DNA of 64,000 nucleotides from Achromobacter spanius (GTDB taxonomy: Bacteria; Pseudomonadota; Gammaproteobacteria; Burkholderiales; Burkholderiaceae_B), in contig NZ_CP121261.1 of the NCBI RefSeq assembly GCF_029637605.1, positions 6,262,001-6,326,000 on the forward strand. Reading direction: 5' to 3'. Below are positions 58,019 to 64,000 of the stretch, in pieces. A program made the translations under genes and the position numbers. The notes under the pieces are model-generated. The model searched no databases. It saw nothing but the letters and a program-made list of their open reading frames with translations, and had not been told where the DNA came from. Positions within the stretch are counted from its first letter, which is position 1, and each line of letters starts with the position of its first letter.

Positions 58019-58378
58019 TTAGTGCTCAGGCGCGCGGGCTTGGCGCTGGGCCTCGATGATCAGGCCTTCCAGCCGAGGAGACATTCGCAATGCCACCTGC
58101 GCGCCCATCGATCCGTCTGGCTGGCGTTCGGTTTCCAGCGCCAGGCCAATGCGTTCGTCATTGAACGCGTCGGGCGCGGCTTCAATCTCGACATAGCGGG
58201 CAAGCAAGGCATCAACGGCCTTTTGGGCGTCGGCCAGGGCCTCTTCCGACAATTGTCCCTGCCCCAGGTATTGATTCACGACGCGCGCCAAGTCGTTCAT
58301 GAAGAACAGCAGGGCGGCCGCGCCGCGGCAATCGGGCTGGGTGAATCCCCAGGGGGCGGAAGTGGCGGGTTGAGTCAT
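58019..58378 (-). CDS. Small protein of unknown function
   Basis: A 119-residue acidic cytoplasmic protein that I do not recognise. It has a conserved-looking N-terminus (TSAPWGFTQPDCRGAAALLF), then a mostly helical middle (FMNDLARVVNQYLGQGQLSE, ALADAQKAVDALLARYVEIE) and a short end. No signal peptide or membrane helix. ATG 58378 is used; a TTG two codons upstream is possible. It is monocistronic with its own terminator. Confidence 0.65.
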   Translation of the reverse strand: MTQPATSAPWGFTQPDCRGAAALLFFMNDLARVVNQYLGQGQLSEEALADAQKAVDALLARYVEIEAAPDAFNDERIGLALETERQPDGSMGAQVALRMSPRLEGLIIEAQRQARAPEH

Positions 58379-58614
58379 GGGCAAAGACGTGTTGGGGGTT
58401 GCGGGCGGCCAGGGCCGGAATCCGGCATTTTAAGGGATAGGAATAAGGGCGCCACCCGCTCGAAACCGGACCCGCCCTGTGTCAACTCGCTTCGATCGCA
58501 ACAAAATCCGCCCGAGCGCGGTTGCGATCGGACGCTTCGGGATAATCTGCGCACTGGCGCCCGCCATTGACGGGGGGGGCGTCAACCGGTTCATCAACCC
58601 GCTGGAGGATACGC

Positions 58615-59319
58615 ATGTCACTGTGGCGAGCCTGCCTGACGGGGCTGGCGATGGCTTCTATGCTGTTCGTGACGGCCTGCGTCAACAAAGAACCGCAAGA
58701 GCGCGCGGCCTTCATCCAGTTGCTGCAAGCGCGGATGAATAGCAATGTGCTGCTGCCGATCGCCGCGCTGAGCAAGGTCGAAAAAGAGGCGCTGGGCGAC
58801 TATGCCGATGCCTACAAAGTCATTACCGATTTCCAGCAGGAGATGGCCGAATCGGCCCGCGCCATGCGCGACGTGCTTGCGGTGGAGACGATCCGCTCAG
58901 TGGGCGAGATCGTTGAACGCAAGGCCGGCTTCGAAACGGCGCGCAAGACGCTCGCTGACAGCGCGGGCAAGCTTTCCAAGGCGCGGGAGAAGGCGGACAA
59001 GGCGCGAGCCGGCCTGCAGCTGCCGGCCGATCTGGCGCCCGTGTACGACGGCGTGTACGACGAATCTGTCACTGGGCCCACCGTTGAACTGATGCGGGCC
59101 GCCTCGCGGATGGACGCGGTGGCGCGCGATGCCTTGGGCATCGCAGACCTTGTGGCCGCCAATGCCGCGGAAATACAACTGGTCGACGGGCAGGCGCGCG
59201 TGGCCACGCCCACGCTGCAGCATGAATTGAATCTGCGCTTGCAGGGGCTGAATGCGCAGGCGGACGAACTGGCGCAAGCGCGAGAGACCATCCTGCTTGC
59301 CGCGGGCGGCGGTGCCTGA
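58615..59319 (+). CDS. DUF3053 family lipoprotein (YiaF-like)
   Basis: A 234-residue lipoprotein with a signal peptide ending VTA-C (Cys22). The mature part starts VNKEPQERAAFIQLLQARM and matches the E. coli YiaF pattern (KEGDQRKAFIDFLQ) with ALGDYADAYKVITDFQQEM and a long helical, coiled-coil-like region (KTLADSAGKLSKAREKADKA), then LQHELNLRLQGLNAQADELA. Function unknown. GGAGG lies eight bases before ATG 58615. The transporter gene follows after 67 bp. Confidence 0.85.
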   Translation: MSLWRACLTGLAMASMLFVTACVNKEPQERAAFIQLLQARMNSNVLLPIAALSKVEKEALGDYADAYKVITDFQQEMAESARAMRDVLAVETIRSVGEIVERKAGFETARKTLADSAGKLSKAREKADKARAGLQLPADLAPVYDGVYDESVTGPTVELMRAASRMDAVARDALGIADLVAANAAEIQLVDGQARVATPTLQHELNLRLQGLNAQADELAQARETILLAAGGGA

Positions 59320-59386
59320 ACCGGCGTGCGTGCCTGGGCTTTGTACAATGCGGGTCTCGCGGCGTTCGCCGTGCCTGGAACGAAAC

Positions 59387-60478
59387 ATGAGCCAATCATC
59401 CAGCTTGCACTACAGAACCTTTCTGCTCCTGCTCGTGGTGGTCTCCATCGCGTTCGGCTGGCTTTTGTGGCCTTTCTATGGCGCCGTATTCTGGGGCGCC
59501 ATTCTTGCCATCATCTTTGGACCCCTGCAGCGCCGCCTGGTCAAGCGCATGGGCGGGCGGCGCAATCTGGCCGCGCTGATCACCTTGCTGGGCGTTTTGC
59601 TGCTGGTGATTTTGCCGCTGGTGGTGATCAGCGGTTCGCTGGTTCGCGAAGGCGCGAACCTATATCAAAGCATCAAGTCGGGCGAACTGAATTTCGGCCT
59701 GTATTTTCAGCAGGCGATGGAGGCGTTGCCCCCGTCGGTGCATGACGTGCTGGCGCGATTCGATCTGGCCGATATTCCCAGCCTTCAGGAAAAGCTCAGC
59801 GCGGGCGCGATGCAGGCCAGCCAGTTCCTGGCGACGCAGGCACTCAGCATCGGACAGGACACGTTCCAGTTCATGATCAGCTTCGGCATCATGCTGTATC
59901 TGCTGTTTTTCCTGCTGCGTGACGGGCCCGCGCTGGCGGATCGCGTCAAGCGCGCGATGCCCTTGAGCGACGGGCACAAGCAGCATCTGTTCCGCAAGTT
60001 CACCACCGTTGTGCGCGCCACCGTAAAGGGCAACATCGCGGTGGCGGCGGTGCAGGGCGCGCTGGGCGGCATCATCTTTTCGATCCTGTCGATTCAGGGG
60101 GCGCTGCTGTGGGGCGTCATCATGGGCTTCCTGTCGCTGCTGCCGGCCGTGGGCGCCGGCCTGATCTGGGTGCCCGTGGCCGTCTATTTCCTGCTGACGG
60201 GCGCCGTGGTCAAGGGCGCGGTGCTGATCGCATTTGGCGTGCTGGTCATCGGCATGGTCGACAACGTGCTGCGCCCGATCCTGGTGGGCAAAGACACCAA
60301 GATGCCCGACTACGTGGTGCTGATTTCCACGCTGGGCGGCATGGCACTGTTCGGCCTGAACGGCTTTGTGATCGGGCCGCTGATCGCCGCGCTGTTCATG
60401 GCAAGCTGGGATCTTTTCACGCAGACTTCCGACGGCATGCTGGGTCAGGGGGAAGAGCCCCCGGCGTCGCGCAAATAA
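59387..60478 (+). CDS. AI-2E/PerM family membrane transporter
   Basis: A 363-residue inner-membrane protein of the AI-2E (UPF0118/PerM) family, with eight or so helices. Typical parts are FLLLLVVVSIAFGWLLWPFY, FGPLQRRLVKRMGGRRNLAA, the large periplasmic loop (about residues 90-150), GFLSLLPAVGAGLIWVPVAV and GMVDNVLRPILVGKDTKMPD. Family members export AI-2 or act as Na+/H+ antiporters; the substrate here is not known. ATG 59387 is the conserved start, with a TACAAT box at 59344-59349. Confidence 0.9.
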   Translation: MSQSSSLHYRTFLLLLVVVSIAFGWLLWPFYGAVFWGAILAIIFGPLQRRLVKRMGGRRNLAALITLLGVLLLVILPLVVISGSLVREGANLYQSIKSGELNFGLYFQQAMEALPPSVHDVLARFDLADIPSLQEKLSAGAMQASQFLATQALSIGQDTFQFMISFGIMLYLLFFLLRDGPALADRVKRAMPLSDGHKQHLFRKFTTVVRATVKGNIAVAAVQGALGGIIFSILSIQGALLWGVIMGFLSLLPAVGAGLIWVPVAVYFLLTGAVVKGAVLIAFGVLVIGMVDNVLRPILVGKDTKMPDYVVLISTLGGMALFGLNGFVIGPLIAALFMASWDLFTQTSDGMLGQGEEPPASRK

Positions 60479-60507
60479 CGACCCCGGGGTGTTGCGCCTG
60501 CGTGGGA

Positions 60508-62370
60508 TCAGCGCAGGCGCAGCAACAGGTCGCCAATGATCAGATCGCGGTCCGCTCGGGCCTGGGTTCGCACCAGCCCCTGCTTCAGCGCCTGCGCAAC
60601 GTCGTCGACGCCCGTTGCGTCTTGCAGGGGCTGCTCGAAACTCTCGGCGTACAGGTAGCCCAGATGGCGCCATTGGCCGGCGGCGTTCGGCGCAAACGCA
60701 ATGAACCATTCCCGCGAGCGTCGCTTCCCGCGCTGTTGCGGCGCTACATACAGGATGATCTCGTCCTGCCCGTCGCCGGTCAGGTCAGCGTAGATCACTT
60801 GGCAAGGTTGCGTGCTTGATGCGTCATCTTTCGGGGGATCGATGGGTGTTGCGCACCCCCGTGCCTGCTCCGCAAACTCGGCCCGCAGAAATTCCCACCA
60901 CTCCGACGGAACGTTACGGCCCGAGGGCGTGGTCGCCAGCGGCGGCGCGTCGACGGGCGCCGCGTCGGCGGCGGCTTGCCCGGGCTTGTCCCATTGGAAA
61001 TAGCCGCCCTTCAGGGTTTCGGCCGCCGCGGTGGCTATCCGTGGGTCCCGTGCATTGGCGGCGCCTTCCGCCAGGCGCCGCAGGGCATTGCGCCCCCACT
61101 GGCCGTAGTCGTTTCCCATGGCGTAAAAGCTGAAGTCCTGCGGGTCCTTACGCCCGTCGACCAGGCGCTGCAACTGGCTTTCGGCGGTCAACTTCATGGG
61201 GTTGGCGATCGGCGTGTTGAACGCCAGCAGCAACGCGAGTGTGGCGAAGGCCGCGATCAGGTTGGTGGCCGCGATCGTTGCGTAGTCATGTTTGCTCCGT
61301 AGCGCGGCCCAGGCATAGCCGGCCCCGTACAGCACGAGGATCGCGCTGCTGCCCACGCCCCACGCGCGCAGCACCGTCCACCCGTATTGGTCCACGCGGA
61401 CCGCCGCGCCGTACAGCGCGACAGCCGCCAGCGGCAGCAGGCAGGCCATCGCCCAACGCAGTGCTCGGCGCAGGCGCGGGCCGAACGGAGCGGCATTCGG
61501 GCTATCTTGCCAGGCGGCGTTGATCAGCTTGATCCACACCAGCGAAAACGCAATCAACGCGCCTGCGGACAACTGCACCGCTTCCAGGCCCAATGCCAGC
61601 CTGGCAGCCAGCGCAAGGGTAAAGGCCAGCCCCACCAGCGTGACCAGCGGCAGCAGCCATGCGTTCAGGGTCAGCCAGGAACGCTGCAATGTGTCCGTCA
61701 GAGCAGGGCGGCGCCGCACCCCCACAAGGCAAGCGGCCAGGATCATCGGCCAGACGGCGAAGCGGAACGCAGCGTCTTCGACGAGCCGGCGGATGAGCCG
61801 GATTCCGATCATGTCAAACATGGCGCCCGCTGCTGCCAGCAACAGGCAGACACACGACGCCAGGCAAAGGCCTAAACCCAGATGGACGGCATTACGCCAC
61901 GCCGCGCGAAAGACAGCGGGGTAGTTCCACTGCGGCCGGCGTAGGTCCAACGCCTGCACCAGCGGCAGCAACACGAATCCCGCGATGCCGGTCAGCAGCA
62001 GCGGCATGGCGGAGTCGCCACGGCTGAGCCATCCTCCGCGTTCGTTGGGTAGTGCGCCAAAGGCGGCCGTCAAGCCATAGGCCGTCACGGCGGGCAGCAG
62101 CAAGCCGTAGATGGCCAGCGCGGCAAGCCAGCGTCTGGTGCTTTGCATGCCCGACAGTAGCGCGCCGGCAAGCGGCACCAACGCCAGCCATTGCAGCAGG
62201 AAATACAGGGCAAAGGGGTGCCCCCATGGCCACGTTCGATGGGCCGTGAGTTCGTGCAGACACACGCCTAGCGAAGCGGCAATGGCTCCATACAGCAGGA
62301 CGGTCCGGTCAGACGCGTCCAACGAGCCAGGGGCGTTATTTTTCAGGGACGGATTCTTCATGCCGCGCAT
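60508..62370 (-). CDS. DUF4153 family membrane protein
   Basis: A 620-residue protein. The first 400 or so residues hold about ten to twelve transmembrane helices and fit DUF4153 (GVCLHELTAHRTWPWGHPFA, MPLLLTGIAGFVLLPLVQAL, AWGVGSSAILVLYGAGYAW). A soluble C-terminal part follows, with NDYGQWGRNALRRLAEG and a Ca-binding-like loop YADLTGDGQDEIILYV of the FG-GAP/EF-hand kind, which is unusual for the family. Two starts fit (62370 or 62361). Function unknown. The C-terminus overlaps the terminator-like hairpin of the convergent gene. Confidence 0.75.
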   Translation of the reverse strand: MRGMKNPSLKNNAPGSLDASDRTVLLYGAIAASLGVCLHELTAHRTWPWGHPFALYFLLQWLALVPLAGALLSGMQSTRRWLAALAIYGLLLPAVTAYGLTAAFGALPNERGGWLSRGDSAMPLLLTGIAGFVLLPLVQALDLRRPQWNYPAVFRAAWRNAVHLGLGLCLASCVCLLLAAAGAMFDMIGIRLIRRLVEDAAFRFAVWPMILAACLVGVRRRPALTDTLQRSWLTLNAWLLPLVTLVGLAFTLALAARLALGLEAVQLSAGALIAFSLVWIKLINAAWQDSPNAAPFGPRLRRALRWAMACLLPLAAVALYGAAVRVDQYGWTVLRAWGVGSSAILVLYGAGYAWAALRSKHDYATIAATNLIAAFATLALLLAFNTPIANPMKLTAESQLQRLVDGRKDPQDFSFYAMGNDYGQWGRNALRRLAEGAANARDPRIATAAAETLKGGYFQWDKPGQAAADAAPVDAPPLATTPSGRNVPSEWWEFLRAEFAEQARGCATPIDPPKDDASSTQPCQVIYADLTGDGQDEIILYVAPQQRGKRRSREWFIAFAPNAAGQWRHLGYLYAESFEQPLQDATGVDDVAQALKQGLVRTQARADRDLIIGDLLLRLR

Positions 62371-62601
62371 AGTAGCAACCCGGCGGTCTTGCGCCTTTTG
62401 ATGGCGATTCGCCAGTGATGAAACCGTCGCCTGGCCGGTCATTTCAGAGTAAATTGGGGACGCGGTACGGCTAGCTGAAAGGCGCATTCAGCGCCTGCAA
62501 TAGGCGTCTGAGCGAGGATTGTGCGGTTGCGGGGTTCTGCAATAATTTCTGAATTTCATCCGGCCTGGATGCATCATCAGGCAGGACGTATCGGGAGGCG
62601 C

Positions 62602-64000
62602 ATGGGTCCAAGGGGGAAAGCGATGGCTGATGGCGAGAGCCTGGCTGGCGCCAGGGCGCGCGCTCCACACCGGTATTCCATGCGGACCGGTTTGCTGACT
62701 CTCGTGTTCGCCTGTATTTCGCCGGCGCTGGTCGTGGCGTCGGTGGCGGTATATGAAAGCTACATCGTTCAGCAAGAGCGGATCTTCCGCGACACGATCT
62801 TTCTAGCCCGCAACCTCACCTCTATTCTTGACCGCGAACTCACCGGCGTTGAAGCCGGCGTGCAGATGCTGGCGTCCTCGCCCGACCTGCTTGCCGGCGA
62901 CCTGGCCAGTTTCCATCAGCGCGCGCGGGATTCGGTGCGTTTTCAGATCGTGGACAGCTACGTCCTGACCGATCGGGAAGGGCGCCAGGTCATCAATACG
63001 TTGGTACCCTACGGAGCGCCCTTGCCTTTGAGCGGCGCGCCGGAAGAACTGCGCCGGGTTTTCGCCACGCGGGGGCCGGTGCTGACGGGCCTGTTCAGCG
63101 GCGGGGTCACCAAGCGGCCAACGATTGCGATGGGTGTGCCCGTGGTGCGCGGCGACAGCGTCATCTACAGCTTGAACGTGGGCTTGTCTCCGGACCGCAT
63201 CGGCAGCGCGCTGGGGCGCCGCGCCTTGCCGGAAGGCTGGGTGGCAGCCGTTCTGGATGAATCCGGAACCATCATCGCCCGCACGCGGGATGCCTCGACG
63301 TTCGTTGGCCAAAAAGCCGTGCCCGCCTTGGTGCAGGCGGTGCAGCGGGAAAACGAGGGCGCTTTTGAATCGGTGACCAAAGAGGGAACGCCCGTCTATA
63401 CCGCCTTCAGCCGTTCGCCGCTGTCGGGGTGGACGGTTGCCGCCGGGGCGCCCATGACCTTGGTGACGACGAATCTGTACCGTTCCATCGCCTGGGTGGC
63501 GTTTGGCACCTTGGTCGCATTCGGCCTGGGTCTGTGGCTGGCCCTGCGTCTGGCCAATCGCCTGACCTCGGCGGTGCAAGGCCTGGTGGGGCCGGCACTG
63601 GCGTTGGGGGAAGGGCGCACGGTTGAATTGGCGGGCACCAGCGTCAAAGAGGCCGAGGAAGTGGGCACCGCGCTATTGCAAGCGTCGCGCATGCTTGCGC
63701 ATGCGCAGCATCTGGCGCACTACGACCCTTTGACCGGCCTGTGCAACCGCGTGCTTTTCGGTGAACTCATCCTGCGCGAACTGGCCGTGGCGCAGCGCAG
63801 CGGCGACTCCTTCGCGCTCCTCGCCATTGATCTGGATGGGTTCAAGGCGGTCAACGACCTGCACGGCCATGCCGCGGGCGACACGGTGTTGAAGGAAGCC
63901 GCGGACCGAATGGCGCGCGCCATCCGCGTGTCCGACGTGGCGGCCCGGCTTGGCGGCGACGAGTTCGCCGTGCTGTTGATGGGCGTGCACCAAGAACAGG
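62602..64000 (+). CDS. Membrane diguanylate cyclase with dCACHE sensor (3' end outside window)
   Basis: The frame runs open to the right edge, so the C-terminus is missing. The protein has TM helix 1 (about residues 31-52), a periplasmic dCACHE-like sensor (about 53-290) with FQIVDSYVLTDREGRQVINT, TM helix 2 (295-318), a HAMP-like linker, and a GGDEF domain opening HYDPLTGLCNRVLF near residue 373. The active site GGDEF is at 451-455 and the inhibitory I-site RVSD stands five residues before it, so it is a feedback-controlled c-di-GMP synthase. ATG 62602 follows GGGAGG; ATG 62623 is an alternative. An EAL domain could lie beyond the edge. Confidence 0.9.
   Translation, partial: MGPRGKAMADGESLAGARARAPHRYSMRTGLLTLVFACISPALVVASVAVYESYIVQQERIFRDTIFLARNLTSILDRELTGVEAGVQMLASSPDLLAGDLASFHQRARDSVRFQIVDSYVLTDREGRQVINTLVPYGAPLPLSGAPEELRRVFATRGPVLTGLFSGGVTKRPTIAMGVPVVRGDSVIYSLNVGLSPDRIGSALGRRALPEGWVAAVLDESGTIIARTRDASTFVGQKAVPALVQAVQRENEGAFESVTKEGTPVYTAFSRSPLSGWTVAAGAPMTLVTTNLYRSIAWVAFGTLVAFGLGLWLALRLANRLTSAVQGLVGPALALGEGRTVELAGTSVKEAEEVGTALLQASRMLAHAQHLAHYDPLTGLCNRVLFGELILRELAVAQRSGDSFALLAIDLDGFKAVNDLHGHAAGDTVLKEAADRMARAIRVSDVAARLGGDEFAVLLMGVHQEQ

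Overview
The window is chromosomal DNA from a GC-rich betaproteobacterium of the family Alcaligenaceae, most likely Achromobacter or a close Bordetella relative. The reasons are the gene order (recX, a DUF2889 gene with sucCD, hemCDXY, ppa, glcDEF, split pntA), the Bug-type solute receptor, an H-NS/BpH3-type nucleoid protein and the GC-rich third codon positions. This is recognition from memory; no search was run. No rRNA, tRNA, insertion sequence, prophage or CRISPR array was seen. Most of the window is ordinary core genome on both strands, tightly packed, with many ATGA/TGATG overlaps.

Left part (1-13904): the end of recX, the divergent metR/metE pair with MetR-like sites between them, a DUF2889 gene leading into sucCD, two tandem TerC-family membrane proteins separated by a 32-bp perfect palindrome, a 40-residue prepilin-like ORF, the haem genes hemC-hemD-hemX-hemY, and ppa.

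Accessory part (13905-21849): a divergent catabolic/transport cluster. The leftward arm is cupin, periplasmic binding protein, SDR dehydrogenase, IclR regulator. The rightward arm is a second SDR, two Liv-type ATPases, a fused LivH-LivM permease and a Dabb-domain protein. A good sigma70 promoter and a small palindrome lie in the divergent gap. The substrate is unknown.

Middle (22001-44611): a FAH-family hydrolase, an entericidin-like lipoprotein, an operon Mth938-like / bcp / PIN-PhoH, the translationally coupled alaC-hom-thrC operon (homoserine and threonine synthesis), small lipoproteins, fbp and pepN, an H-NS-like gene beside an 0.8-kb gene-free AT-richer stretch, tldD, then aroG and the glycolate oxidase genes glcDEF. 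The best find is upstream of aroG: an unannotated 27-codon leader peptide with the run FYFYFYKF, followed by an intrinsic terminator and a hand-checked antiterminator pairing, i.e. a classical ribosome-mediated attenuator sensing Phe and Tyr.

Right part (44705-64000): the three-gene proton-translocating transhydrogenase, preceded by nearly three tandem copies of a 98-bp GC-rich palindromic element (a related degenerate element lies between sucC and sucD), an N-formylglutamate amidohydrolase-like gene, a Bug receptor divergent from a LysR regulator, mnmA, a TauE/SafE permease, a GST, purB, a cytochrome c' convergent with a cytochrome b561, small unknown proteins, a DUF3053 lipoprotein, an AI-2E/PerM-family transporter, a DUF4153 membrane protein, and a membrane diguanylate cyclase cut by the right edge.
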